A stretch of DNA of 34,634 bases from Campylobacteraceae bacterium (GTDB taxonomy: Bacteria; Campylobacterota; Campylobacteria; Campylobacterales; Sulfurovaceae). The notes beneath the pieces were generated by a model that had not been told where the DNA came from, made no database searches, and was given only the letters and a program-made list of their open reading frames with translations. Within the stretch, counting starts at the first letter, position 1, and every line of letters starts with the position of its first letter. The position numbers and the translations under genes are program-made. The stretch covers positions 1 to 34,634 of the forward strand of contig JALXFN010000146.1 in the NCBI GenBank assembly GCA_027068975.1. Direction: 5' to 3'. Shown here in pieces: positions 7,660-16,212 of the stretch.

Positions 7660-8377
7660 AAACCAACAAACCATACTCTTTCTTCATGGCTTAGGTGCAG
7701 ATTTAAGTCAGTTTGAAGAGCAACAGAGCTATTTTGAGTCTAATTATCAGGTACTCTCTATTTCACTTCCTTTAGATAAAAACCCTCTATCTCTCTATAC
7801 AATAGCAGTAGAAATTAAAATGCTACTTGGTAAACTTGACATTGAGCATGTTCATATTGTTGGTAACTCAATGGGTGGAGATATAGGCTTTGAACTCTTG
7901 AAAAATTATCCATCTACTGTTCTATCTCTTTGTACTTTTGGCACAACTCCTTATATGAAAAGTCCAAAACCATTTACGCTTATAATGAAATTTATTATAT
8001 GGGTATTTCCACTAAAACTTATAGCTAAACTTGCAAGTTATTCAGGAGTAAGCTCAATGGCTCAAAATACAATCTATAAGATGTTTTTGAGGCATTCAAA
8101 AAAAGAACTCTATAGAAGTATTGATATGTTATCAAATTTTGACTATGGGGATATAATTGAGACTTCACAAAAACCACTCTGTATTATAAAAGCCCAAAAA
8201 GATAAAGAGATTAATAGACTCTTGGAAAAGCCCATAAAAAAGTGGAAAAATAGAAAATGGTTTACCCTTTATAAGATAAACCATGCAGGTCATTTTGCCA
8301 ATTTGGATGAGCCTTTAAAGTTTAATAAAGTTCTTTCAAAGTTTTTGAATACCTTAAATCCTACAAATTCGGATTAA
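7634..8377 (+). CDS. alpha/beta hydrolase
   Basis: This gene encodes 247 aa with the alpha/beta-hydrolase fold. The oxyanion motif LHGLG is near residue 17, the nucleophile elbow GNSMGG has its Ser near 78, and the catalytic His is in NHAGHF near 217. The acid is probably the Asp in IIKAQKDKEIN near 190. The short cap at 110-160 is hydrophobic. The substrate cannot be told; close types cleave esters or C-C bonds. The start codon lacks its own clear Shine-Dalgarno and lies inside the ClbS-like stub, so translation is probably coupled. The 3' end overlaps the convergent lipoprotein gene by 17 bp. Confidence 0.87.
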   Translation: MNYHLTGSKNQQTILFLHGLGADLSQFEEQQSYFESNYQVLSISLPLDKNPLSLYTIAVEIKMLLGKLDIEHVHIVGNSMGGDIGFELLKNYPSTVLSLCTFGTTPYMKSPKPFTLIMKFIIWVFPLKLIAKLASYSGVSSMAQNTIYKMFLRHSKKELYRSIDMLSNFDYGDIIETSQKPLCIIKAQKDKEINRLLEKPIKKWKNRKWFTLYKINHAGHFANLDEPLKFNKVLSKFLNTLNPTNSD

Positions 8378-8522
8378 ACTGTTGACACCCCTCACCATCG
8401 GCTGCACAGTTTGGAACCTGAGGTAGTTCACTCTCTTTAGGAGGAAAATTCTCCTCCTTGGATTGTTGGCTTGAACTACAAGCAGTGAAGATAAGTATTA
8501 AAAATAGGGTTAGATGTTTCAT
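8361..8522 (-). CDS. 53-aa lipoprotein
   Basis: This small gene runs from ATG 8522 to TAG 8361 and encodes 53 aa. The start MKHLTLFLILIFTACSSS is a lipoprotein signal with lipobox FTAC, Cys at 15. The mature part is short, acidic and Pro-rich with two further cysteines (PNCAADGEGCQQF). AAAGGA lies 7-12 nt before the ATG. It is the last gene of the envelope operon, 22 bp after the DUF4395 gene, and converges with the hydrolase gene. Anchoring in the inner or outer membrane is expected. Function unknown. The CxxxxxC pair could form a disulphide. Confidence 0.7.
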   Translation of the reverse strand: MKHLTLFLILIFTACSSSQQSKEENFPPKESELPQVPNCAADGEGCQQFNPNL

Positions 8523-8544
8523 AGTTTGTCCTTTTTATTGACCA

Positions 8545-9174
8545 TTATACCACACGAAGTATCATTAAAAATACAACTACAATAAATATACCCAAAACAA
8601 CCAATTGAGAGGTTGAAAACTTTTGACACTCAGCACGTTCATGTTTTTCACACGTAGCTCCTGCACAGTATTGAGTTTCTTCTTTGTTAAATAAGTTGTA
8701 GAGTTTACACCCTAAACAGATACCAAAGACAGCCTCAAAATAGAGCAGAACCAAACAAATCATACAACTAAGACCAATGAGAGCATTGTGTAAGCTCTCC
8801 TCTCCAATGGGGGTAGGAGAGGGGAATACGGTAGTCATCAAGAAGATAAATATCGCCAACAGAAGTCCAATACTCCACGCAAATCTTTTCTGTTTAGCTC
8901 CTACATATTCGGGTATTTGGTTGTTGACCATAAAACGCCCCAAAAGTAGGCTTGGGGCGTATTTTGGGTTGATAAGCACACGAATAGTAAACTCTGCTAA
9001 AAAGAGCCAAACAAATGTCTGTAAAATCACGATGTTTTTCATAACAAGGCAGTTAACAAATGAAATAAATGCTACTAAAAAGAGGATTCCTGCTCCAGCT
9101 CGAAGCTCTCTTTCATTTAGAACTTTAACCTCATAGCCCTCGACTCTTTCACCAAAATCAAAAACTTGTGACAT
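8545..9174 (-). CDS. DUF4395-type membrane protein
   Basis: This gene encodes 209 aa. It has an N-terminal soluble segment (1-26), then TM helices at about 28-70 (two), 115-135 and 148-168, and a last one at 186-207. The arrangement and the FGICLGCKLY motif after the fourth helix are those of DUF4395 proteins, whose CxxC is thought to be redox-active. A Cys-rich tail follows (YCAGATCEKHERAEC), giving five nearby cysteines in all, unusual for a membrane protein and suggesting metal or thiol chemistry. The ATG lies 3 nt after the stop of the EF-hand gene, so the two are translationally linked. The product is unstudied. Confidence 0.8.
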   Translation of the reverse strand: MSQVFDFGERVEGYEVKVLNERELRAGAGILFLVAFISFVNCLVMKNIVILQTFVWLFLAEFTIRVLINPKYAPSLLLGRFMVNNQIPEYVGAKQKRFAWSIGLLLAIFIFLMTTVFPSPTPIGEESLHNALIGLSCMICLVLLYFEAVFGICLGCKLYNLFNKEETQYCAGATCEKHERAECQKFSTSQLVVLGIFIVVVFLMILRVV

Positions 9175-9177
9175 AAT

Positions 9178-9492
9178 TTATAGCTCCCTTCTAGCCAAAT
9201 TAATCAACTCTTGAGGGCTTATCTTTCCATTTCCATCAGAATCAGCTCGGTTGAAGTCCCACTTTTGGTACGCCTCTACACTCATGCCCCTATCTTTAGC
9301 TTCTGATTTCACATCTTTCATGTTTGCGTTACTGTCAGCTAAGTACTCACTATAGTCAATATACCCATCGTGATTTGTATCTAGCTTTTGATGTATACCC
9401 TTTATCATAGAGTCACTAATAAGCAGTGAACAGCCACTAAAAGTTCCAAGAAGAAGTACACTTAAAATAATTTTTTTGCTATCTGTTTTCAT
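9178..9492 (-). CDS. EF-hand lipoprotein
   Basis: This gene encodes 104 aa. The signal peptide ends in lipobox TFSGC, with the acylated Cys at about 21. Two EF-hand loops follow: DTNHDGYIDYSE near residues 38-49 and DSDGNGKISPQE near 84-95. Both have the acidic residues at positions 1, 3, 5 and 12 needed to bind calcium. It should be a periplasmic, membrane-anchored Ca-binding protein. It is the second gene of the envelope operon, 11 bp after the barrel gene. A decayed copy of its 3' end lies at 6487-6535. Confidence 0.88.
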   Translation of the reverse strand: MKTDSKKIILSVLLLGTFSGCSLLISDSMIKGIHQKLDTNHDGYIDYSEYLADSNANMKDVKSEAKDRGMSVEAYQKWDFNRADSDGNGKISPQELINLARREL

Positions 9493-9503
9493 AATTCGTC
9501 CTT

Positions 9504-10121
9504 TTAAAATTTATAAGTTACACCAAACTCTAGCTGATTTTGTGAAATCCCTTGGACATCTCCTTTTTCATTTTCAAAATCACCAAAGCCTGTACTGCTG
9601 TGTAGATAGCCTATCTTTGCATCGACGTTTTCATTGACGTTATATCTAATACCCAAGCCAAACATTGCACTGATGGTATCTACTTTTTTGTTACTAAACT
9701 CAAAATTTTTAAGTTCAGCTCGTCCAACATCAATACCTACCGAACAGTAGGGAAGTACATTGCTTGACTCCAAAGAGCTAAAGCCTATCTCATAGTTAAT
9801 ACCAAGAGTATTGGCTGTAATATCACCTGTATCGGTTTTTATTTTTTTATCTTTAATAGTAAGTTCAATACGGTTTTTATTATAATGTTGATAACCTACC
9901 TTAAAGTCATAAGAGAGAGAGGTGGCATCTTTGTATTTTTTGGTATTTTTATTGTTTCCATCACTATCATAGGTACCTACCTCTAAGGTATCATCTCCTA
10001 TATTGATGAATGCAGCATCTAATCCTATATATAGACCATTACTATTGTCAGTAGCATGTAGAGGAAGGGTGTTGAAGATTAAGCCTAAAATAGCTATTGA
10101 TTTTAATATCTTTTTACTCAT
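9504..10121 (-). CDS. outer-membrane beta-barrel protein
   Basis: This gene encodes 205 aa with a signal peptide cleaved after about residue 23 (LPLHA-TD). The mature chain shows alternating strands such as GLYIGLDAAFINIG, LSYDFKVGYQHY and NQLEFGVTYKF, and it ends in Phe as needed for BAM insertion. Length and glycine spacing fit an eight-stranded OmpA/Omp25-like barrel. It is the first gene of a four-gene operon with an EF-hand lipoprotein, a DUF4395 protein and a small lipoprotein, suggesting a shared envelope role. AAAGGA precedes the ATG. Confidence 0.85.
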   Translation of the reverse strand: MSKKILKSIAILGLIFNTLPLHATDNSNGLYIGLDAAFINIGDDTLEVGTYDSDGNNKNTKKYKDATSLSYDFKVGYQHYNKNRIELTIKDKKIKTDTGDITANTLGINYEIGFSSLESSNVLPYCSVGIDVGRAELKNFEFSNKKVDTISAMFGLGIRYNVNENVDAKIGYLHSSTGFGDFENEKGDVQGISQNQLEFGVTYKF

Positions 10122-10227
10122 CTGTTATCCTTTTAACATTTAGATAAGAACATAATAAAACAAAAAGATGTGAAAAAAATGAGATTTATGATATTAACTC
10201 TATTAAACTGCCTTTGACAACTTGAAG

Positions 10228-11034
10228 TCAATAAAACATCGCTGATAGATACCCTACTACAGATTTTTCATCTTTAGAAGTATGAGCAGAAGTTCTATAG
10301 TCAAGCAGTTTGGATTTTAGTTTTAATACTTTAGCAGCTTCAATCATCGCTTCTATTCCCATAAATCCACATGCTTCACATCCCTTATGTAAAGCTAAAT
10401 TGTCAAGAGTTGACAGAGCTGACAAACATATATTGTCATGTTTATTTGCCTCTTTTAAGGGGTAAAAATGACTTAAATCAGAAGAGATGACAAGCACATT
10501 GTCTTTACTTTGTAAAAGAGCGACAATTATATTGACAAGCTCTTGAGACTCTACTTCTCCATAGACAAGTTCAATAATAGGAACTTTAGGAAAGTAGAGT
10601 TTTATAAAAGGCATTTGAACCTCAGTTGAGTGTTCCTGTAGGTGTGCTTTTTCATGAAAAGCTATATTAAATTTCTTTGCCAAGGCGATGAGGTAGGGAG
10701 TATCAATCTCTATATTGCCACAAGGGGTTTCAAAAGCCTCATAAAAACTAGCAGAAACACCTTTAAAAGCATAATGGTGTGATGGACCAATAACTATAAT
10801 TCTTTTTGGGTTAGAATTTTCTAAAAATCTATAGGCAAAGTTGGCTGTAAAACCAGAGTAGATATATCCAGCATGAGGAACAAGAATGGCTCTTGGTTGA
10901 ATAGAGCGTGTTTCTTTATCTATAGTATGTTTTTGAAACTCGCTATTGAATGTATTTAAAAATTTTTTCACATCTTTACATCTATCGGGGTAAAAACTCC
11001 CTTTAACAGATGCTAAACGTAGAGGACTAGGCAT
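10228..11034 (-). CDS. amrB: AmmeMemoRadiSam system protein B (Memo family)
   Basis: This gene encodes 268 aa, the usual family length. It starts with LRLASVKGSFYP and carries the conserved Memo motifs VPHAGYIYSG (about 53), GPSHHYAFKG (about 84), EHSTEVQMPF (about 134) and SSDLSHF (about 185), which supply the metal-binding His residues. Memo proteins are related to extradiol dioxygenases. In bacteria they occur with an AMMECR1 protein and a radical SAM enzyme. The ATG lies 2 nt after the stop of amrA, whose last codons hold its Shine-Dalgarno (AAGGAG), so the two are co-translated. The radical SAM partner is not in this window. Biochemical role unknown. Confidence 0.93.
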   Translation of the reverse strand: MPSPLRLASVKGSFYPDRCKDVKKFLNTFNSEFQKHTIDKETRSIQPRAILVPHAGYIYSGFTANFAYRFLENSNPKRIIVIGPSHHYAFKGVSASFYEAFETPCGNIEIDTPYLIALAKKFNIAFHEKAHLQEHSTEVQMPFIKLYFPKVPIIELVYGEVESQELVNIIVALLQSKDNVLVISSDLSHFYPLKEANKHDNICLSALSTLDNLALHKGCEACGFMGIEAMIEAAKVLKLKSKLLDYRTSAHTSKDEKSVVGYLSAMFY

Positions 11035-11036
11035 TG

Positions 11037-11588
11037 TTACTCCTTATATTTGGTTGCTTGATACGTAAATAGTTGAGGGTGCATGTCGAGACAATTTTTT
11101 TTAAGCCCTGCTTTTAAACATAACGAGCTAAAAAAGTCATCAAACTTAGGTAGCTCTTCCCACACAGATGGAAGATAGGTAGCACGGTTCACTCCTTGTT
11201 TGAGTGTTACTCCATCTCTTAATGGTTCTATTTTACTCTGTAAATCTTCTCTATTTTTATAAAGAAGTTCTTTAGGTTGTGAAAGTAGTGAAACTTCTAT
11301 TTTTATAGAGCTTAACTCCTCTTTCTTTAAAGGTTCAAAGCGAGGGTCTTTTAGTGCTGATGCTTGAGCATTAAATATAATATCTTTATATAGAGGTCGG
11401 TAAGCTGTAAGTGAACCGATACACCCACGAAGTTTGTTATCTGTTTTGGTACGTAGAGTAACAAAGACGGCACCCTCTTCATTAAGTAGAGGAAAATTGC
11501 TTCGTGCTTGGGTTAAGTTAAAGTCATTGGGTTGATTGAGGGCAACTAAAATGGCTGCTTTAGCTAAAGCTATAATGGTCTCTTCCAT
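11037..11588 (-). CDS. amrA: AmmeMemoRadiSam system protein A (AMMECR1 family)
   Basis: This gene encodes 183 aa. The AMMECR1 signature LRGCIGS is near residue 53. A-V-F-V-T-L precedes it, and DPRF, I-E-V-S-L-L and G-V-x-L-x-x-x-x-x-R-A-T-Y-L-P follow in the standard order. The conserved cysteine may act with the radical SAM and Memo partners of the system. AAGGAG stands 7 nt before the ATG. It lies 31 bp after the RND gene on the same strand and directly before amrB. Between RND and amrA the minus strand also shows GTATAAT, so a separate promoter is possible. Confidence 0.93.
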   Translation of the reverse strand: MEETIIALAKAAILVALNQPNDFNLTQARSNFPLLNEEGAVFVTLRTKTDNKLRGCIGSLTAYRPLYKDIIFNAQASALKDPRFEPLKKEELSSIKIEVSLLSQPKELLYKNREDLQSKIEPLRDGVTLKQGVNRATYLPSVWEELPKFDDFFSSLCLKAGLKKNCLDMHPQLFTYQATKYKE

Positions 11589-11619
11589 AGGGTCTCCTTT
11601 ATGGAGGATTTTTGACTTA

Positions 11620-14600
11620 TTATACCCTATTCAACCTCTTCCCATTCAAAACCACAAACAGCACAGGTAAATAGAGCAGATTTAAAACAGTACCCCATAG
11701 CAGACCAAAGCCAAGGGCTATTGCCATAGGTTGGAAAATGACAGCTTGACCTGTTGGGAAAAATATAAGTGAAGCCAAACCTATAAGTGTGGTAATGGTG
11801 GTTAAAATAATGGGTCTAAAACGTTTACTCGCTAAGTGGTAAATCTCTTCCATATTGGTCGCTTTTTTGAGGTTCATCATCATAATAATTCCGTCATTTA
11901 TCACCACCCCCGAGAGTCCGAGTATTCCTATGACAGAAGAGAGGCTTAGGTTGACATCAAGCAAAAAGTGACCCACTAAAACCCCTAAAAATGCAAAAGG
12001 AATCACCGACATCATCATAAAGGTTTCTCTAAATGAGTTAAAAAGGTAGAGCAAAGAGAGCATAATGAGTATCATCGCCAGTAGTGAGGCTGCCATCATG
12101 TCGTTTTTTAAATCTTTCTGCTTCTCTTGTTCCCCTTTGAACTTTAGTTTTATGCCATCTTTTTTCATTTTATCTAATATGGGTTGTACCTTCTCTACGG
12201 CTTCATTTGCCGTGATAATTTTAGAGTTCACAGAAGCATAGATGTAGAAGTTTTTCTCTCCAAAATCTTTGATGATTCGCTCAAAGGACTTTAGGGTTTT
12301 AAACTCTACTACCTCACGTAACTTTACACGACCATTCTCACCAAGGTCAAGCTCAAAATTTTTGAAATCTTCCAAAGAGTCTTTGTTGTCACTGCGTATA
12401 CGCATCTCTAGCAGGTCGGTAGAGTCAAAAGCTATGGCTACTTTTCGCTCTAAGTAAAGGGTCGAGAGTATCTGCCCTAACTGTTGCTCATCTAGTCCTA
12501 ACGACTCCCCATAACTGTTGACTTTGAGTTTAATCTCATCGACTCCAAATTTGATACCATCATTGACAGAGGTGATGCCATCGAGAGCCAAAAAAGCCTC
12601 TTTTAGCTCTTTCATATAGGCTATGACTTTTTGGTTATCATCGGATATAAGCCCTATTTTAATGTCTGATTTTATAGGTCCTACTTTTTTCTCTACTATC
12701 TCGATGTCTGTTAAATTAAATGCCGTTAAGTAATCTCTCTCTTTTAAAAACGCTCGTAGCTTTTGAGAGATAACAGCCGACTTGTCATCGCGTATTCGGT
12801 TGCTCTCATCGTAATAGAAGCTTAGAAAAGGGGTAATGTAGGCATCGACCAAGTTTTGGGCTTTGAGTTTGTTCAATTCTATTTTTATCTGCCCTACATA
12901 AGGGTAACTTTCAGAGTTTCCTGCAGCGTCACGCCTCCAACCTGCTATGGCTCCTATATGTTTTATTTGGAACTTCTCTTTTTCCTCATATAAATCTTTC
13001 TCTATCTTTTTAAGTATGGCATTGGTCTCTTCGGTTGAGGTGTTAACATTTGCTTTTAAAGCAATGGTGACGGTAGAGGCATCAAACTTTGGAAACATCT
13101 TAAATTTACTCGCTTGTATACCCATAACAATACCCACAGGAACAAGAACTAAAAAGAGTAAAAGAAAGCTCTTTTTGTAATGAATAAGGAAGTGTATAAC
13201 CCTAGAGTAAAACCTGTTTACCCCCTCCCAACTCCTTGGTTTGCTCTCACCTTTTAAAATGTGTGCAGCGTGTATGGGCAAAAATACAAATGACTCTATA
13301 AGTGAAGCCAAAACCAAAACAGCCACCGTAATGGGAATGAGCTTCATCACTTCACCTATGGTTCCTTGAATCATCAGTGCAGGTATAAAAGCAAAGAGGG
13401 TGGTAAGCGAAGCAATGGTGACTGGCTTAAACATCTCTTTGGCTCCCAAAAGGGCAGCCTCTTTGGGTTCTAGTCCTGCCTCTACATGTTGCTGAATATT
13501 TTCACTAACCACAATGGCATCGTCAACAATAATCCCTAAAGCAATAAGCACCCCAATAAGCGAAATCATGTTAATGGTGTAGCCTGTAATGTAGAGGTAA
13601 AACGCCCCCATAACAAAAGAGGTAGGGATACCCAAAGAGATAACCAGTGACATTCGAGCGTTAATGAGTACCATCACCAAAAGAGAGATAAGAATGATTC
13701 CGAGTAAAATGTTGGAGACCACGATGTTGAGTCTGTCTTTAATGCGTACTGAGTTGTCATCGTGAATAAGGTAGTTAAGTTCAGCGTTTTTGGCGTTTAG
13801 TTCGTCAACTATTTTTTTGACTTTTTTAGAGATTTCTAAAGAGTTTCCCACTTCACTCATGCTAACAAAAAGGTCTATAGAGTCTAAATTATCCACAGAG
13901 AAGAGTGAAGCAGCGTCTCCATAACGTTTCTCTACTTTGGCAATATCTTTTAGGTAGATACGTTTTCCTTCTACTACTATTTGGCTCTCTTTAAGTGAAC
14001 GTGCCGTTTTTTTACCATTGTAGGTACTCACATAGTGGTGACCCCCTTGGCTGTCTTCTATTTTACCTATGGGGTAGATGTAAGAGAGTCCTTGTATGGC
14101 TGAGGAAATGCTTTTTTCGTTAAGACCAAGGGCTTGGATTTTTTGTGAATTTAAACTAATGTCGTAGTACATTTCAGCATCACCATATATGGTGATGTTA
14201 GAGATGTTTTTAAGTGTAGATATCTTCTCTTTTAGCTCTTTTGCACGGTCAATCAACACGGCATGGTCAAGGGTGGTAGAGCTAATGGCTACAGCCATAA
14301 GCCCTTTACCCGTTGAGAGAACTTGAACCATAGGTTCATTCATATCCTCAGGTAGGTATTGTTTTGTAATGGCTATGGCATCTTTTATTTTGTTTGCAGT
14401 GTTGTATCTGTCTACCCGTTTTTCAAGTTCAAGTACCATGTCAAAGTTAGCAGGAGTGATGATGGTAGACATCTCTTTAACTCCATCTATGTTTTTTACT
14501 TCATCCTCTATTCGTTTCACGACCATTTTGTCTAAAATATCTATGGAAGCCCCTGTATAGCCACCAGTAATCGCAATCATATTTAGCTCAAAAGAGGGGA

Positions 14601-14715
14601 AAATCTCTTTAGGGGTTTTGGTGTAACTGTAGATACCTGTTAAAAATACGAGCAGAAAAAGAAGATAATTCATACGTGCATTGACGATGAAGAATTTTAG
14701 GAGGTTTTCAAACAT
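11620..14715 (-). CDS. RND-superfamily efflux transporter (AcrB type)
   Basis: This gene encodes 1031 aa, full length for AcrB/HAE-type RND pumps. TM1 is residues 13-32. A large periplasmic loop follows, then TM2-6 (about 330-480), TM7 near 515, a second loop, and TM8-12 (about 850-1020). TM4 carries the proton-relay Asp pair in LGIIVDDAIVVSEN near 395. The internal duplication is visible. Such pumps work as trimers with a periplasmic adaptor and a TolC-like channel, but neither is encoded next to it. The N-terminal style (TPKEIFPSFELNMI) is that of poorly studied lone RND genes. TATAAT on the minus strand at 14748-14743 is a likely -10. Substrate unknown. Confidence 0.92.
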   Translation of the reverse strand: MFENLLKFFIVNARMNYLLFLLVFLTGIYSYTKTPKEIFPSFELNMIAITGGYTGASIDILDKMVVKRIEDEVKNIDGVKEMSTIITPANFDMVLELEKRVDRYNTANKIKDAIAITKQYLPEDMNEPMVQVLSTGKGLMAVAISSTTLDHAVLIDRAKELKEKISTLKNISNITIYGDAEMYYDISLNSQKIQALGLNEKSISSAIQGLSYIYPIGKIEDSQGGHHYVSTYNGKKTARSLKESQIVVEGKRIYLKDIAKVEKRYGDAASLFSVDNLDSIDLFVSMSEVGNSLEISKKVKKIVDELNAKNAELNYLIHDDNSVRIKDRLNIVVSNILLGIILISLLVMVLINARMSLVISLGIPTSFVMGAFYLYITGYTINMISLIGVLIALGIIVDDAIVVSENIQQHVEAGLEPKEAALLGAKEMFKPVTIASLTTLFAFIPALMIQGTIGEVMKLIPITVAVLVLASLIESFVFLPIHAAHILKGESKPRSWEGVNRFYSRVIHFLIHYKKSFLLLFLVLVPVGIVMGIQASKFKMFPKFDASTVTIALKANVNTSTEETNAILKKIEKDLYEEKEKFQIKHIGAIAGWRRDAAGNSESYPYVGQIKIELNKLKAQNLVDAYITPFLSFYYDESNRIRDDKSAVISQKLRAFLKERDYLTAFNLTDIEIVEKKVGPIKSDIKIGLISDDNQKVIAYMKELKEAFLALDGITSVNDGIKFGVDEIKLKVNSYGESLGLDEQQLGQILSTLYLERKVAIAFDSTDLLEMRIRSDNKDSLEDFKNFELDLGENGRVKLREVVEFKTLKSFERIIKDFGEKNFYIYASVNSKIITANEAVEKVQPILDKMKKDGIKLKFKGEQEKQKDLKNDMMAASLLAMILIMLSLLYLFNSFRETFMMMSVIPFAFLGVLVGHFLLDVNLSLSSVIGILGLSGVVINDGIIMMMNLKKATNMEEIYHLASKRFRPIILTTITTLIGLASLIFFPTGQAVIFQPMAIALGFGLLWGTVLNLLYLPVLFVVLNGKRLNRV

Positions 14716-14785
14716 GGGGAATGGAGCCTATTTTTTTTTGTTATTATAGCCAAATATCTGTGTTGAAGTCTTGGGGAGAATGAAG

Positions 14786-14853
14786 TGATATATCTATAAA
14801 ACACAAAATATATCAAACAATTTTATGCTATAATCACTCAATATATCAAACAA
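14786..14853 (+). promoter_or_regulatory. promoter with three operator-like repeats
   Basis: The extended -10 TGC TATAAT (14826-14834) lies between two identical 14-bp direct repeats, AATATATCAAACAA, at 14807-14820 and 14840-14853, starts 33 bp apart. A third half-site in inverted orientation, TGATATAT, lies at 14786-14793. Three copies around one promoter suggest a repressor or autoregulator site. The binding protein is not known. Confidence 0.5.
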
Positions 14854-14864
14854 AATGAGATAAA

Positions 14865-16178
14865 ATGAGAAAAGAAGCCATATTAGCAGTACTTGAAGAT
14901 TGGAACATTTGGTCAAAGCCTTTTAAGAAAAGTTTTAAGCGAAAAAGTTATGAAGATGAGGTTGCTAAAAAGGCTACGACAGGTGAAATAGTTTTTTTAA
15001 AGGGTGTTCGTCGTTCAGGGAAGTCTACCATCCTTCGGAATCATATAGAAAATCTCATAGAGAGTGGTGTGGCTAAAAATGAGATTTTATTTGTTAATTT
15101 GGAAGACCCACGTTTTGCATCTTATCTTTCGTTGGAGCTACTAGAAGAGATAAAAAATGCTTATCTATATTATCTCTCTCCTACTCAAAAGCCCTATATA
15201 TTTTTAGATGAAGTTCAAAATATTGATAACTTTGAAAAATGGTTACTCAAAGAGTATGAGTTAGAAACTTCTCATCTGTTTGCTACAGGTTCTAACTCGA
15301 AACTTTTGAGTAAAGAGATAGGTTCGGCTCTTAGTGGTCGTTATCTTGGTGTACAAGTTTCACCTTTGAGTTTTAAAGAGTTTTTAGCTTTTTCTGATGT
15401 TTCTGTAGCCTCACCCTATGAACTGTTAACTCAAAAAAATAGTATAGAAAAAAAGTTTGAAACGTTTATGAGCTATGGAGGTTTTCCACAAGTTGTCTTG
15501 ACTGAAGATATTGGCTTAAAAGAAGCAGAGCTAAAAAGTTATTTTGACTCCATACTTCTTAGAGACATCGTCGCTCGGTACAAACTTGACAACTTTAGAA
15601 GTTTAGAACAGTTGGCTATTTTACTACTCTCTTCCATTGCTAATCCTATGTCGGTTACCAAGGTGAGTAAAAAACTTGCTGTCTCTTTTGACTTAGCCAA
15701 TAGATATTTTGAGTATTTAGAAAACACCTACATGATACAAACTTTACCACTCTTTGATTGGTCACTTCAAAAACAGTTTACCAACCCTAAAAAGGTTTAC
15801 TCCATAGATACAGGGCTTTCAAAAAGGGTCTCTTTTGAGCTGGGAAAACGAAAAGGTGACCTGCTTGAAAATATTGTCTATTTGGAGTTAAAAAGAAGTT
15901 TTGATGAACTCTACTACTTTAAAACAAAACAGGGTTATGAGGTTGATTTTTTAGTTAAACAAAGAGAAAGAGTAACGCATTTGGTTCAAGTTTCACTAAC
16001 CTTAGAAAATGAGAAAACTAGAACAAGAGAACTTCGAGCCTTGGTTAAAGCTTCACAAGAGTTACAATATAGTGAAGACATGAAGCTTTGGTTAATCACG
16101 ATGGATGAGAGTTCAGTAGAAGTTATAGATGGTTTTGAAATTGAGCTTATTAATGTTTTGGAGTGGTTGTTGCTTTAA
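14865..16178 (+). CDS. AAA+ ATPase with DUF4143 domain
   Basis: This gene encodes 437 aa. Walker A is GVRRSGKST (47-55), Walker B YIFLDEVQNI (111-120), and LFATGSNSKLL (138-148) is the sensor-1 motif of AAA_14 proteins. A winged-helix-like region is near 255-290. The C-terminal DUF4143 domain, about 310-420, has the nuclease-like fold with GYEVDFLV, but the expected following E/Q-x-K is QVS, so catalysis is doubtful. It is similar in plan to the gene at 5265 but not a recent copy. It diverges from the RND gene across 149 bp that hold both promoters. Confidence 0.92.
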   Translation: MRKEAILAVLEDWNIWSKPFKKSFKRKSYEDEVAKKATTGEIVFLKGVRRSGKSTILRNHIENLIESGVAKNEILFVNLEDPRFASYLSLELLEEIKNAYLYYLSPTQKPYIFLDEVQNIDNFEKWLLKEYELETSHLFATGSNSKLLSKEIGSALSGRYLGVQVSPLSFKEFLAFSDVSVASPYELLTQKNSIEKKFETFMSYGGFPQVVLTEDIGLKEAELKSYFDSILLRDIVARYKLDNFRSLEQLAILLLSSIANPMSVTKVSKKLAVSFDLANRYFEYLENTYMIQTLPLFDWSLQKQFTNPKKVYSIDTGLSKRVSFELGKRKGDLLENIVYLELKRSFDELYYFKTKQGYEVDFLVKQRERVTHLVQVSLTLENEKTRTRELRALVKASQELQYSEDMKLWLITMDESSVEVIDGFEIELINVLEWLLL

Positions 16179-16212
16179 AATTAATAGGAGAATAAAGCTA
16201 TAAAATGAAGAA

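Noticed and set aside
8777-9136. 119-aa frame on the plus strand
   Set aside because: It lies wholly antisense to the DUF4395 gene, has no ribosome site and shows low-complexity Ser/Arg/Lys composition.
12947-13180. 77-aa plus-strand frame opposite the RND gene
   Set aside because: It is antisense to a well-conserved periplasmic and TM region and has no start signals.
14865-16178. the two AAA_14/DUF4143 genes as a recent duplication
   Set aside because: Apart from Walker and sensor motifs the proteins differ throughout, in length and in the nuclease-like end, so they are distant relatives.
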